This document shows, piece by piece, positions 1-9,137 of a stretch of 64,000 bases of DNA. How positions within the stretch are numbered: the first letter of the stretch is position 1; the number at the start of each line of letters is the position of its first letter. A model generated the notes under the pieces. It was not told where the DNA came from. It worked only from the letters and a program-made list of their open reading frames with translations, and did no database searches. The translations under genes and the position numbers were made by a program. The stretch covers positions 248,001 to 312,000 of the forward strand of contig NZ_PDHO01000002.1 of assembly GCF_002887815.1 (NCBI RefSeq), given 5' to 3'. Source of the stretch: Mycobacterium sp. ENV421 (lineage in GTDB: Bacteria > Actinomycetota > Actinomycetes > Mycobacteriales > Mycobacteriaceae).

Positions 1-222
1 TACTGACGGCAGCACACCGCGCGGGATGCGGGCCATCCGGATCGCGGTGCCGATGAGGATCGCGACCAGAGCGATCGGCACCCAATCCGGATAGAACGCC
101 AACAGTGCCGAGAAACCGAGGACCACAACCAGTTTGGTGCCGGCCCACAGCTCGTGGATCGGTGACGTGCCCGGCACCGGACGCAACAGCACCACCGGGC
201 GGGGCTGGCGCGCGGTCGTCAC
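1..222 (-). CDS. ECF transporter T component (EcfT/CbiQ-like), cut by window edge
   Basis: N-terminal 74 codons of an energy-coupling-factor transmembrane (T) subunit, the membrane scaffold that couples the ATPases to the substrate-binding S component. The visible part has a short polar start followed by [15 protein letters not shown], the usual T-component entry, then a hydrophobic helix (about residues 32-60) and a basic loop. The GTG start at 222 overlaps the TGA stop of the upstream ATPase gene, so the two are translationally coupled. The position matches Rv2325c next to Rv2326c in M. tuberculosis. The remaining protein lies outside the window. Substrate unknown. Confidence 0.85.
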   Translation of the reverse strand, partial: MTTARQPRPVVLLRPVPGTSPIHELWAGTKLVVVLGFSALLAFYPDWVPIALVAILIGTAIRMARIPRGVLPSV

Positions 223-2285
223 GACACTTCCTCCGCGGTCGGCGCGGTGGTGAGCACACCGTCGCGCAGGTGCAGAGTGCGTGGGCACAGCTCCTCGAGG
301 CCCACGAAATCATGTGAGATCACCACGACGGTCAATCCGCTGTTGCGGCGCAGATCGCTCAGCAGCCGCAGCAGCCCGCGCTGGCTGGCCGCGTCGAGGC
401 CGGCCAGCGGCTCGTCGAGAATCAGTGCCTGCGGCGAGCGCGCCAGCAGCCCGGCGATCACCACTCGGCGCATCTGTCCGCCCGAGAGCTGGTCGATGCG
501 ACGCCCGGCCAATGAGGCATCCAGGCCGACCTTGGCCAGCGCGGCGTGCACCCGGGCTGTGTCGCGGGGCGAAAAGCCGGCTGCGGACGCAACTTCCAGG
601 TCGACACGACTGCGCATCAGCTGCAGCCGGGCGGCCTGGAAAGCGATCGCCACCTCGCCGACACACTCGGGTGCCGGGCGCCCACGCACCAGGCACGCGC
701 CGGACGTCGGCGTGGTCAGGCCCGCCATGATCCAGGCCAGGGTCGACTTGCCAGAACCGTTGCCGCCGTGGATGAGAAGGCCGTCGCCCTCGTGGACGGT
801 GAAGTTGACATCGGTCAGCGCGGGCTTGGCCCACGGTGTACCCGCAGCGTATTCGTGGCTGACATGGTCGAGCTGCAACACCGGTTCCGCGGCGCGCGGT
901 GCAGCACTGGTCGTCGCCGTCGGCGCGGCGGCGCTTTCGACCATGTTGGTGTTGTCCAGCGACTCGGTGAGATCGACGATCCGGTCGGCGGTATCGGCTT
1001 CGTTGTTGTAATGGGTGATCGCCACCAACGCCATCCGGTGGCGTTCGGTCAGACCGGACAGCACGTTCAGCAATGCCTCCCGGCCGCGCTGGTCCACCAT
1101 GCTGGTGACCTCGTCGGCGATCAGCATCGACGGCGTGCGGGCCAGCGCGGCGGCCACCGCGAGCCGCTGCAACTCGCCGCCGGACAGTCCGCCGGTGTCG
1201 CGCTCCTCCATGCCCGTCAGGCCGACTTCGTCGAGCAGCGCCGGAATATCGGTGTGCGTCCCCGGCGGCAGTCCGAACACCACGTCGTCGGCGACTCGCG
1301 TTCCCAGGACCTGACTTTCGGGGTGCTGCAGGATCACCGCAGTCCCGCCCGGTTTACCCAGTCCGATCGCACCGGGCCGCTCGATCACGCCGGAGGTGGG
1401 GTTCCGTCCGGCCAGCAGCAGCATCAGCGTGGTCTTGCCGGAGCCGTTGGCGCCGGTGATCGCCACGTGCTCGCCGACGTCGACCGACAAGCTCACGGGC
1501 CGCAGCGCGTCGCGCGCGGCGTTGGGGTACCGGAACCCGGCGTCGACCAGGCGCACCGGAACCGGTGCGACCGGCCCGGATTCGTCGGGCGGCTCGAGCT
1601 TGTGCACATCGGGGATGCCGCGCAAGCGGTCCAGCACCCGCGACAGCGCCCACCACCCGACCAGGGTGACGACCATGATCGAGAACATCGCGTAGACCAT
1701 CAGCAGTGCCGGCCAATACTGCAGGGCGACGCCGAACATGTGCCGCGCGTCCTCGGCGGCAGGCCGGAACGGCTCGAAGCGCGACATCACCGACACCACG
1801 CCGTCGAAGTTGGCCGTCATCGCCTCGAACGTCAGCGTGCGCAGCCGTACCAGCACGGTCAATGCGGCGATGATGAAAAGACCGAACACCACACCGGCCA
1901 CCAGGCCCACCGCGATCACCGTCGGGGTGCCCCGCCCGCGGCGCTTCATGATGCCGGCCAACCCACCGACGTAGGCGCAGTTGACCACCACCATGAGCCC
2001 GCTGACACCGGCGATGAGGAAGGCGACGACACTCGCCGCGACCGTCGACGCGACCAACACCCGCAGGCGGTACCGGTAACCCAGCAGTCCCATCGGCACT
2101 GTGGTGAGAAGCGAGAGTCCCCCGGCGAACGGCACGACGACGGAGATGATCGCCAAGGCGGCGGCCAGCGCGGCCATCACGGAGGCTTGCGCCATCTCGA
2201 CGGGTGACAGCGATCCTGTTCGACGGCCATCGAGCGACGGGCGGGAGGGCTGCTGCGCAGGGGCCTCCGGTCTCGTCGCGGTCAT
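219..2285 (-). CDS. Fused ECF importer protein: S-like membrane domain plus two ABC ATPase domains
   Basis: A 688-residue all-in-one ECF subunit, homologous in layout to Rv2326c. Residues about 30-240 form a membrane domain with about six hydrophobic helices, resembling an S (substrate-capture) component. Two ATPase domains follow. The first has Walker [10 protein letters not shown], signature [11 protein letters not shown] and Walker B-like MLIADEVTS. The second has [19 protein letters not shown] and ALILDEP. The last residue of Walker B in the first domain is followed by D-E as expected, so both look competent. ATG at 2285 is preferred: a CAGAAT hexamer (-10-like) sits 6 nt upstream, suggesting a leaderless mRNA. 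A GTG one codon earlier (2288) is possible. It is coupled to the EcfT gene downstream. The transported vitamin or metal cannot be read from sequence. Confidence 0.9.
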   Translation of the reverse strand: MTATRPEAPAQQPSRPSLDGRRTGSLSPVEMAQASVMAALAAALAIISVVVPFAGGLSLLTTVPMGLLGYRYRLRVLVASTVAASVVAFLIAGVSGLMVVVNCAYVGGLAGIMKRRGRGTPTVIAVGLVAGVVFGLFIIAALTVLVRLRTLTFEAMTANFDGVVSVMSRFEPFRPAAEDARHMFGVALQYWPALLMVYAMFSIMVVTLVGWWALSRVLDRLRGIPDVHKLEPPDESGPVAPVPVRLVDAGFRYPNAARDALRPVSLSVDVGEHVAITGANGSGKTTLMLLLAGRNPTSGVIERPGAIGLGKPGGTAVILQHPESQVLGTRVADDVVFGLPPGTHTDIPALLDEVGLTGMEERDTGGLSGGELQRLAVAAALARTPSMLIADEVTSMVDQRGREALLNVLSGLTERHRMALVAITHYNNEADTADRIVDLTESLDNTNMVESAAAPTATTSAAPRAAEPVLQLDHVSHEYAAGTPWAKPALTDVNFTVHEGDGLLIHGGNGSGKSTLAWIMAGLTTPTSGACLVRGRPAPECVGEVAIAFQAARLQLMRSRVDLEVASAAGFSPRDTARVHAALAKVGLDASLAGRRIDQLSGGQMRRVVIAGLLARSPQALILDEPLAGLDAASQRGLLRLLSDLRRNSGLTVVVISHDFVGLEELCPRTLHLRDGVLTTAPTAEEVS

Positions 2286-2391
2286 CACCTGATTCTGCCA
2301 GCCGCCTGGGGCTGCTCGGGGTCTCGGCCTGCCGCGGCCAGGGCCGCCTGTGGGAAAGCTGTGAGAAATGACACCGGCCGGCCGGGCGACA

Positions 2392-2408
2392 ACATAGTAT
2401 TTCTATGT
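2392..2408. promoter_or_regulatory. Perfect inverted repeat, probable MarR autoregulatory operator
   Basis: ACATAG-TATTT-CTATGT: 6 bp arms and a 5 bp spacer, located 4 bp before the ATG of the MarR gene. It overlaps a TAGTAT hexamer (2395-2400) that could be its -10 element. AT-rich palindromes of this size directly at the promoter are typical MarR-family operators; binding is inferred. Confidence 0.7.
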
Positions 2409-2412
2409 AAAT

Positions 2413-2898
2413 ATGGTCGGTATGAGTCCGACGCCCACCCAGGAGCACCCCGGCGCCGCGTCCACGTCGCACACGGGCTTGGGGTCTGAGCTGCTCACCG
2501 TCGTCGCCCGGCTCAACCGGCTGGCCACCCAGCGGATCCGGCTGCCGCTGCCGTGGGCGCAGGCCCGGCTGCTCAGCACGATCGACGACCAGGGCGAGGC
2601 CCGCATCTCCGATCTGGCCGAGCTCGACCACTGCTCGCAGCCGACGATGACCACGCAGGTCCGTCGTCTCGAGGATGCCGGCTTGGTGGCCCGCACCCCC
2701 GATCCCGACGATGCGCGTGCGGTCCGTATTCGCATCACCCCTGAGGGCAAGACAATGCTCACCCAGGTCCGCGCCGACCGCGCCGCGGTGATCGATCCGC
2801 GCATCGAGCGCCTCTCGGACGAGGACCGCGAAATCCTGTCGACTGCCGTCGGTGCATTGCATCGCCTGCTCGACGACCTCGACACGTCACCGAAGTAG
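2413..2898 (+). CDS. MarR-family transcriptional regulator
   Basis: 161 residues, the normal MarR length. A winged helix-turn-helix lies in the middle, with the recognition region RISDLAELDHCSQPTMTTQVRRL followed by a wing with DPDDARAVRIRITPEG, the classic D-x-R-D/A-R wing motif. It is probably a repressor of itself and of the MFS efflux gene that begins 17 bp after its stop. A palindromic operator sits on its promoter. ATG 2413 is used; ATG 2422 (in frame, three codons later) is an alternative. Position corresponds to Rv2327. The ligand is unknown. Confidence 0.9.
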   Translation: MVGMSPTPTQEHPGAASTSHTGLGSELLTVVARLNRLATQRIRLPLPWAQARLLSTIDDQGEARISDLAELDHCSQPTMTTQVRRLEDAGLVARTPDPDDARAVRIRITPEGKTMLTQVRADRAAVIDPRIERLSDEDREILSTAVGALHRLLDDLDTSPK

Positions 2899-2915
2899 TT
2901 AGGAGTGAGCCACTC

Positions 2916-4130
2916 ATGTGGCGCCAACCCAAGGCCGTCTGGGCCGTTGCGTTCGCATCCGTCGTCGCGTTCATGGGAATCGGACTCGTCGATCCGATCC
3001 TGAAACCGATCGCCGACAATCTCAATGCCACACCGTCGCAGGTGTCGCTGCTGTTCACCAGCTACATGGCCGTCATGGGTGTGGCGATGCTGGTCACCGG
3101 CGTGGTGTCAAGCCGTATCGGCCCGAAGCGCACGCTGCTGCTCGGTCTGGTGATCATCATCGCCGGCGCCGGACTCGCCGGGATGAGCGACACCGTGATG
3201 GGCATCGTCGGCTGGCGCGCACTGTGGGGACTGGGCAATGCGCTGTTCATCGCGACCGCGCTGGCCACCATCGTCAACTCCGCGCGCGGCTCGGTTGCCC
3301 AGGCGATCATCCTTTACGAAGCCGCACTGGGGCTCGGCATCGCGGTTGGCCCACTGGTCGGTGGCGTGTTGGGTGGAATCTCTTGGCGTGGACCATTTTT
3401 CGGGGTGTCGGTGCTGATGGCCATCGCCCTGGTGGTGACGGCGCTGCTGTTGCCCGAGACGCCCCGCCCGCAGCGCATGACGACGCTGGCCGACCCGTTC
3501 CGCGCGCTGCGGCACCGGGGCCTGCTCGGGGTCGCGGTCACCGCGCTTCTGTATAACTTCGGCTTCTTCACGCTGCTGGCGTTCACCCCGTTCCCACTCG
3601 ACATGAACGCGCACGAGATCGGGCTCATCTTCTTCGGCTGGGGTCTGTGCCTCGCCTTCACCTCGGTGGTGGTGGCACCCCGGTTGCAGCACCGTTTCGG
3701 CACCGTCCGGGTGCTGCTGCTGAATCTGCTGTGTTTCTCGGCGCTGCTGGTCGTGATGGCCGTCGGCACCGACAACAAGGCCATCCTGGCCACCTGTGTG
3801 GTCATCGCCGGCCTGTTCATCGGCATCAACAACACGCTGATCACCGAAACGGTCATGAAGGCTGCGCCCGTCGAACGCGGTGTCGCCTCGGCCGCCTACA
3901 GCTTCATGCGGTTCGGCGGCGCCGCCGTCGCACCGTGGCTGGCCGGCGTGCTCGGTGAGCGGGTCAGCGTGCACCTGCCGTTCTGGGTCGGCGCCGGCGC
4001 GGTGCTGCTCGGCGCCGGGGTGCTGGCGCTGACCGCACGCCACCTGAGTGGGATCGACGCTTCCGGCGAAGATGACGTCGAGGAGATCACCGAGCAGGCC
4101 ACCGCGGTGACCATCGGCAGCGACAGCTGA
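2916..4130 (+). CDS. MFS transporter, drug-efflux type
   Basis: 404-residue, twelve-helix major facilitator of the DHA1/ACDE multidrug type. The loop 2-3 region carries GVVSSRIGPKRTLLLG, the motif A region, and R/GALWGLGNALF fits the helix-4 motif B area. It probably exports toxic compounds by proton antiport. It follows the MarR gene with a short gap and a clear AGGAG ribosome-binding site 10 nt before ATG, so the pair is likely one operon under MarR control. The acidic C-terminal tail (EDDVEE) is cytoplasmic. It converges on the bestrophin-like gene with only 28 bp between stops. Confidence 0.88.
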   Translation: MWRQPKAVWAVAFASVVAFMGIGLVDPILKPIADNLNATPSQVSLLFTSYMAVMGVAMLVTGVVSSRIGPKRTLLLGLVIIIAGAGLAGMSDTVMGIVGWRALWGLGNALFIATALATIVNSARGSVAQAIILYEAALGLGIAVGPLVGGVLGGISWRGPFFGVSVLMAIALVVTALLLPETPRPQRMTTLADPFRALRHRGLLGVAVTALLYNFGFFTLLAFTPFPLDMNAHEIGLIFFGWGLCLAFTSVVVAPRLQHRFGTVRVLLLNLLCFSALLVVMAVGTDNKAILATCVVIAGLFIGINNTLITETVMKAAPVERGVASAAYSFMRFGGAAVAPWLAGVLGERVSVHLPFWVGAGAVLLGAGVLALTARHLSGIDASGEDDVEEITEQATAVTIGSDS

Positions 4131-4158
4131 AACCGTTGTCGCTCAACGCCGTGGGCGC

Positions 4159-5046
4159 TCACATCCAGATGGTGGCCTTCGCGCTTTCCCTGGGCTGAGC
4201 CAGCGAATGGTCCCTGCCCAACAGGTCGCCGGTGATGACGCCGCAGAACCGGTACATCGAGATGTCGAAGATTCCGTTCTGCATGGGCTGCTCGATGAAG
4301 TGCCCGAGGCGTTCGGCGCCGATGAAGACCGCCATCAGCAGCAGGCCGATGATCACCCCCGCGTAGGGGTGTGACGAGCCGTCCAGCCTGCTGAACGCCA
4401 TGATCGCGAAGAACCAGGCCAGTCCGCGGACGAAGACCTCGTATTGCAGCGGGATCGGCTCATTGCGGATGCGTTCCAGGCCGCTCTGGGCAGCCACCAG
4501 AGCGGTGTTGACGCTCATCAGCATCACGCGGGCCTGGTTGTCGATATGTCCGTTCGCCGAAAGGGTTTGGATGTCGACCGCCTGGCGGGTCATCAATTCG
4601 GTGGCGCCGATGTCGGCGGGATCTTCCGGTGTCAGATCAGCGACGCCCGCCACCGCTGGAATCTTGCGCAGATCCGCGGCGAGCTGCCAGGCATAACGCA
4701 CCTGCCGACGACGCATCCGGCTCAGCACATCCGCCATCTCCGGGGAGCCGGAGTCCACCGAGCACAGCGTGTTGTCGGTGGCACGCGAGTTGATGATGAC
4801 GTTGCCCCACAGCGTTCGGGCCTCCCACCACCGGTTGTAGGCGGTGGTGTTGCGGAAACCGATGAACACCGAAGCACCGATACCCAACACCGACAGCACC
4901 GCCGCGGCGTAATCGATCTGGGTGGGGTCGGGAATGGGGATCAAGATCGCGGCCACCACGATGATCGCCAGCAGATCCCAGCGCATCTGCCACCACACCA
5001 GGCCGGAGACCTTCAGTGGGCCGAGCTTCCCGACGCTACGAATCAC
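4159..5046 (-). CDS. Bestrophin-like membrane protein (UPF0187/RFP-TM family)
   Basis: 295 residues with about four membrane helices and the family hallmark RNTTAYNRWWEARTLWGNVI. Bacterial bestrophins are pentameric ion channels; direction and ion (anion or cation) cannot be deduced here. The start chosen is GTG 5046, which gives the usual family length; the frame stays open far upstream, but that would lie inside the VIT gene. It begins 17 bp after the stop of the VIT-family gene on the same strand, so the two are probably co-transcribed. Confidence 0.8.
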   Translation of the reverse strand: MIRSVGKLGPLKVSGLVWWQMRWDLLAIIVVAAILIPIPDPTQIDYAAAVLSVLGIGASVFIGFRNTTAYNRWWEARTLWGNVIINSRATDNTLCSVDSGSPEMADVLSRMRRRQVRYAWQLAADLRKIPAVAGVADLTPEDPADIGATELMTRQAVDIQTLSANGHIDNQARVMLMSVNTALVAAQSGLERIRNEPIPLQYEVFVRGLAWFFAIMAFSRLDGSSHPYAGVIIGLLLMAVFIGAERLGHFIEQPMQNGIFDISMYRFCGVITGDLLGRDHSLAQPRESAKATIWM

Positions 5047-5062
5047 CGCGTCAGCGTATTGC

Positions 5063-5800
5063 TCACAAGGCGGCTTCGACGAGATTTCCGACCGCATAGG
5101 TGGCGGCGATCGCGATGGCACCGAACGCCAATTGTCGTCCGGCGCCGAGCCACATCGAGCCCTTGGTGAATTTTGCGGCCACCGCACCGGCCACCAACAG
5201 GCCGACTGCACTGCACACCAGACCCAGCCACAACTTCTCCGAACCGAACAGATACGGAAGCAGCGGGACGATCGCACCCAGGGCGAACATCACGAACGAG
5301 GAGACCGCCGCGATCACCGGGGACGGCTTATCCCGCGGGTCGACGCCGAGCTCCTGGGACAGGTGGAAGTGCACCGCCTGGTCCTCATCGCGATGAATCT
5401 CCTCGGTGGCCTGCCGCGCGGTGGCCTCCGACATCCCCATGTCCATCAACATCGACACCAGTTCGTCCCGTTCGGCGTGCGGATGCCGCTCGAACGAGCG
5501 CCGTTCGATGCGGACCTGGGAGTCGATCTGTTCGTTGGCGGTGGTGACGGACGTATATTCGCCCAGCGCCATCGAAAATGCGCCCGCGAGCAATCCGGCG
5601 ACGCCGCTGAGCACCACGGTGTGCGCCCCGGCGCCGGCCGCGACGCCGGCGATCAGCGCGCTGTTGGAGACCAATCCGTCCATCGCCCCGAAGGTCGCCG
5701 CACGCAGCCAGCCTCCGGTGACGTCGGGATGGGAGTGATCGATGTCGTGGGGCAGGTGTCCCGATGCGGGGACCCCCTCGGACTCGGTCATACGCGCCAT
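5063..5800 (-). CDS. VIT1/CCC1-family iron/manganese transporter
   Basis: 245 residues. The N-terminal acidic/His stretch (HLPHDIDHSHPD) is followed by the VIT core: helix 1 with GAMDGLVSNSALIAGV, then MALGEYTSVTTANEQ, the conserved GEY-S motif of VIT proteins. A hydrophilic metal-binding segment and three C-terminal helices follow. It probably moves Fe2+ or Mn2+ out of the cytoplasm. ATG 5800 (MARMTES) is preferred because GAGGGG lies about 10 nt upstream; ATG 5791 is possible. It leads an operon with the bestrophin-like channel gene, which could balance charge, though that is inference. Confidence 0.88.
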   Translation of the reverse strand: MARMTESEGVPASGHLPHDIDHSHPDVTGGWLRAATFGAMDGLVSNSALIAGVAAGAGAHTVVLSGVAGLLAGAFSMALGEYTSVTTANEQIDSQVRIERRSFERHPHAERDELVSMLMDMGMSEATARQATEEIHRDEDQAVHFHLSQELGVDPRDKPSPVIAAVSSFVMFALGAIVPLLPYLFGSEKLWLGLVCSAVGLLVAGAVAAKFTKGSMWLGAGRQLAFGAIAIAATYAVGNLVEAAL

Positions 5801-5843
5801 TGAACGCCAGCCCCTCGAGTCACATCCACTGAGGTTGGCCTGT

Positions 5844-5887
5844 GTTTGCCACATCCGCGTTTGCCAAATGCGCTGCGCGGATACCTT
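5844..5887 (+). promoter_or_regulatory. Promoter with repeats upstream of the acyl-CoA oxidase-like gene
   Basis: TACCTT (5882-5887) fits the mycobacterial -10 pattern TANNNT and lies 6 nt before the ATG, which suggests a leaderless transcript. An inverted repeat ATCCGCG (5853-5859) / CGCGGAT (5876-5882) touches this -10. GTTTGCCA is directly repeated at 5844-5851 and 5859-5866. A repressor site is plausible; no local regulator is obvious. Confidence 0.45.
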
Positions 5888-5893
5888 CATGCC

Positions 5894-7810
5894 ATGACCA
5901 CCACTGCGGAGCACCTCCGGAACGCGCTCGACGGCCGTTGGCGAGACGTCAAGAACGCCGTGCGAGGCGAACTTTCCACCGAAGTCTTCCGGCCGCACTA
6001 CACGCCCAACACCGCCATCGCCCGCGCGAAGGTGGCTGAGCAGATGAAGATCATGGCAGCCAAGGGCGCCGCTGAAGACGGCTTCCGCAAGGAGCACGGC
6101 GGCAACGGTGATGTGGGAGCAGCCGTCACTCGCATCGAGATGCTCGCGATGTCCGACCTGTCACTGATGGTGAAGGCGGGCGTGCAGTGGGGCCTGTTCG
6201 GCGGCGCCGTCGAGAACCTCGGCACCGAACGCCACCACAAGGCCTACGTGCAGCGCATCATCGACCTGGACCTGATGGGGTGCTTCGGCATGACCGAGAC
6301 CGGGCACGGCAGTGATGTCCAGGCGTTGGAGACCACCGCCACCTACGATCCGGCGACCCAAGAGTTCGTGATCAACTCCCCCACGCCGACGTCGCGCAAG
6401 GACTACATCGGGGGCGCGGCCGAAACCGCCAAAGTATCAGCGGTTTTCGCGCAGCTGATCACAGGAGGCGAATCACACGGTGTGCACTGTTTCGTCGTTC
6501 CGCTTCGGGACGAGGACGGCAACGACCTGCCCGGCATCACCACCTCGGATTGCCACTACAAGGGCGGCCTCCCCGGCGTCGACAACGGCCGCATCATGTT
6601 CGACAACGTGCGCATCCCGCGCGACAACCTGCTGAACAAATACGGTGACGTCGCCGCGGACGGCACCTACTCCTCCCCCATCGAGAACGTGAACCGGCGT
6701 TTCTTCACCATGTTGGGCACCCTGATCCGCGGCCGGGTCACCGTCGGCGGCAGCGCGGCGGCCGCCGGCCGGGTGGCCCTGGATATCGCGGTGCGATATG
6801 CCTTGCAGCGCAAGCAGTTCAGCGCACCCGATGACGACGGCGAAGTGCTGATCATGGATTACCTGGTGCACCAGCGCCGGTTGTTCCCGCTGATCGCCCG
6901 CTCCTATGCGTTGCAGTTCGCCCAGAATGAGTTGGTGGCCCGGTTGCACGACCTGCAGACCTCGGACAACCCCGACGCCGAGGAGCAGCGCGAGCTCGAA
7001 TCCCGGGCGGCCGGGCTCAAGGCGGCCAACACCTGGCACACCAGCACCGCCATCCAGGAGGCCCGCGAAGCATGCGGTGGCGCAGGCTATCTCGCGGAGA
7101 ACCGGCTGATCGCGCTGCGCGCGGACACCGACGTCTTCACCACCTTTGAAGGCGACAACCATGTGCTGACCCAACTGGTCGCCAAGGAACTGCTGACCGC
7201 CTACGCCGATGACATCAAGGGTATGAGCCCGGTGGAGTGGGTGCGCTTCGCCGCCAACTTCGCCGGCGACCGCGTGCTGAAAAGGACTGCGGCCGAGACG
7301 ATCATGCAGACCATCCTCGATTCCCGCCAGGACAACGAGGAGGAAGGCAGCCTGTTCAACCGCGGCACCCAGGTCAAGATGTTCGAGGACCGCGAGGAGT
7401 ACCTGCTCGCATCGGTGGCACGCCGGCTGCAACGCAAATCCAAGGAGATGTCGGCGTTCGACGCCTTCAATTCCGTGCAGGATCATGTGCTGCACACCGC
7501 CAAGGCGCACATCGACCGGATCGTGCTCGAGGCCTTCGTCGCCGGTATCGACGCCTGCGAGGACGAGGACGCCCGCAACATCCTCGGCATGGTGTGCGAC
7601 CTGTACGCCCTGTCGGTGATCGAGGACGACAAGGCGTGGTTCATCGAGCACCGGTTCCTGTCCACCGAACGGGCCAAGGCCGTGACCCGCGGCATCAACC
7701 AACGCTGCCGCGATCTTCGACCGCACGCCGAGCTGCTGGTGGACGGATTCGGGATTCCCGAACAGCTGCGGTACGCGGAGATGCTGCACCCGGAGAACAT
7801 CCTCGACTAA
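5894..7810 (+). CDS. Acyl-CoA dehydrogenase/oxidase family protein
   Basis: 638 residues, longer than a standard acyl-CoA dehydrogenase (about 390) and close to acyl-CoA oxidases (about 650). The middle FAD/substrate region has CFGMTETGHGSDVQALETTA and TSRKDYIGGA, as in oxidases. The C-terminal ACAD domain has the flavin-contact motif EACGGAGYLAENRL, then TFEGDNHVLTQLVAKELL, typical of ACOX. A further C-terminal region of about 180 residues follows. It likely catalyses alpha,beta-desaturation of an acyl-CoA; whether O2 or an electron-transfer flavoprotein takes the electrons is not decided by sequence. ATG 5894 is chosen over TTG 5846 because the -10-like TACCTT lies between them. Confidence 0.87.
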   Translation: MTTTAEHLRNALDGRWRDVKNAVRGELSTEVFRPHYTPNTAIARAKVAEQMKIMAAKGAAEDGFRKEHGGNGDVGAAVTRIEMLAMSDLSLMVKAGVQWGLFGGAVENLGTERHHKAYVQRIIDLDLMGCFGMTETGHGSDVQALETTATYDPATQEFVINSPTPTSRKDYIGGAAETAKVSAVFAQLITGGESHGVHCFVVPLRDEDGNDLPGITTSDCHYKGGLPGVDNGRIMFDNVRIPRDNLLNKYGDVAADGTYSSPIENVNRRFFTMLGTLIRGRVTVGGSAAAAGRVALDIAVRYALQRKQFSAPDDDGEVLIMDYLVHQRRLFPLIARSYALQFAQNELVARLHDLQTSDNPDAEEQRELESRAAGLKAANTWHTSTAIQEAREACGGAGYLAENRLIALRADTDVFTTFEGDNHVLTQLVAKELLTAYADDIKGMSPVEWVRFAANFAGDRVLKRTAAETIMQTILDSRQDNEEEGSLFNRGTQVKMFEDREEYLLASVARRLQRKSKEMSAFDAFNSVQDHVLHTAKAHIDRIVLEAFVAGIDACEDEDARNILGMVCDLYALSVIEDDKAWFIEHRFLSTERAKAVTRGINQRCRDLRPHAELLVDGFGIPEQLRYAEMLHPENILD

Positions 7811-7812
7811 CA

Positions 7813-7856
7813 GTTTTGACATTTTTGACAAAACCGCGGGTGTGACTCGGTAAGGT
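7813..7856 (+). promoter_or_regulatory. Promoter and AT-rich palindrome of the coxC-like cluster
   Basis: GTTTTG-N10-CAAAAC (7813-7834) is a perfect 6 bp inverted repeat in an otherwise GC-rich region. It contains two TTGACA hexamers (7816-7821, 7825-7830). TAAGGT (7851-7856) matches the TANNNT -10 pattern and lies exactly 7 nt before the GTG start, so a leaderless mRNA is likely. The palindrome would place a regulator on the -35 element. Confidence 0.55.
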
Positions 7857-7863
7857 CGCGGCC

Positions 7864-8565
7864 GTGGAGCTCACGCTGCAGCGCATCGGCGCATGGTGCG
7901 GAACGATCATGATCGTGCTGTATGGCACCTGCATGTCGGGGTTGGCGCGGCTGTTCCCGCCGATCTCGCCGGTGTGGTCGCCGACGGAGGTCGCCGACTT
8001 CTTCACCGACCACAAGATCTGGATCCGCATCGGTATCGCCGGCTGCCTGCTGACGTCGGTGATCGCCCTGCCGTTCCTGGCCACCATCGTGCTGCGGATC
8101 CGCCGCGTCGAAGGACGCTGGGGCATGTTGTCGATGACGCAGTTGTTCGCGGCGACGATATTCGTTCCCGCCCTGCTGTTCCCGTTCCTCGTGCTGGCCG
8201 CAGCGGCATTTCGGCCCGAGAGCAGGTCGCCGGAGATCACCCAGGCGCTCAACGACGTGTTCTGGCTGATGTTCATCGGCATCGTCGGCACGATCATCAT
8301 GCAGAACATCACACTGGCGATCGCGTCGTTCATCGACAGCACCGAACCGCAGACGTTTCCCCGCTGGTACGGCTACCTCAACCTGTGGGTGGCGCTGCTG
8401 TCGCTGCCGGGTTGCGTTGTCGTGGTGTTCAACGACGGCCCGCTGGCCTGGCACGGGGTGTTCGCGTTCTACATCCCGGGACTGGCGCTGACGGTGTGGA
8501 TGTTCAGCACCACCTACGTGCTGAACCGTGGGATAAAGGCGCAGCAACGCGCCGAACAAGCATGA
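7864..8565 (+). CDS. Multi-pass membrane protein heading the cytochrome oxidase III/IV-like cluster
   Basis: 233 residues, about six predicted membrane segments (near 12-32, 55-75, 92-115, 135-160, 168-190, 200-222) and a basic C-terminus. I do not recognise a named family or catalytic motif. GTG 7864 is favoured by the -10 hexamer 7 nt upstream. Its stop overlaps the start of the subunit III-like gene (ATGA), so the three genes at 7864-9400 are one translational unit. A role in assembling or anchoring the partner membrane subunits is only a guess from context. Confidence 0.8.
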   Translation: MELTLQRIGAWCGTIMIVLYGTCMSGLARLFPPISPVWSPTEVADFFTDHKIWIRIGIAGCLLTSVIALPFLATIVLRIRRVEGRWGMLSMTQLFAATIFVPALLFPFLVLAAAAFRPESRSPEITQALNDVFWLMFIGIVGTIIMQNITLAIASFIDSTEPQTFPRWYGYLNLWVALLSLPGCVVVVFNDGPLAWHGVFAFYIPGLALTVWMFSTTYVLNRGIKAQQRAEQA

Positions 8566-9137
8566 CGGCGGGCTCTACCGCCAGCCGTCGCATCCCTGGC
8601 GAACAGGGCACCTGGGTCTTCCTGCTCGGCGACATGCTGGTGTTCGCCGCCTTCTTCGCCACGTTCATGGTCGAAAGATCAAAAGCGCCAGAGGTTTTCG
8701 ACGCGGCCCGCAAGACGTTGCACGTCAACATCGGACTGGTCAACACCCTGGTGTTGCTGACCAGCTCGCTGTTCGTGGTGGCGGCGATCGGCGGTCTGCG
8801 CACCGGGGCTCGTGCCGTCGCCGCGCGGGCACTGGTGATCGCGGCCGGGTGCGGTGTGGTGTTCGTGGCGCTGAAGGTGACCGAGTACGTCCTGCTGGTG
8901 CACGACGGGCACACCGCGGGCGTCAACCACTTCTACCTGTACTACTTCATCCTGACCGGACTGCACCTGCTGCACGTCTGCATCGGCATCCTGGTGCTGG
9001 CACTGATGTTCACCCAGACGCGCCGCGATGAGCTGTCGGCGACCCGGCTGGCCGTCATCGAGGGCGGCGGCTGCTTCTGGCACCTGGTCGACCTGCTGTG
9101 GATCGTCCTGTTCCCGCTCCTGTACCTGGTGAGCTGA
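8562..9137 (+). CDS. Heme-copper oxidase subunit III-like protein (NorE-like)
   Basis: 191 residues with five hydrophobic helices. GTWVFLLGDMLVFAAFFATFM is the first-helix signature of the cytochrome c oxidase subunit III family; HFYLYYFILTGLHLLHVCIG and GGCFWHLVDLLWIVLFPLLYL are the other conserved helices. Short subunit III paralogues such as NorE occur beside nitric oxide reductases or alone. No catalytic subunit I or II gene lies in this window. It overlaps the preceding and following genes by a few bases. The partner enzyme is unknown. Confidence 0.88.
   Translation: MTAGSTASRRIPGEQGTWVFLLGDMLVFAAFFATFMVERSKAPEVFDAARKTLHVNIGLVNTLVLLTSSLFVVAAIGGLRTGARAVAARALVIAAGCGVVFVALKVTEYVLLVHDGHTAGVNHFYLYYFILTGLHLLHVCIGILVLALMFTQTRRDELSATRLAVIEGGGCFWHLVDLLWIVLFPLLYLVS

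Noticed and set aside
1354..2862. 502-codon reverse frame across the ECF and MarR genes
   Set aside because: Low-complexity Arg/Gly composition; covers real genes in other frames and has no motif.
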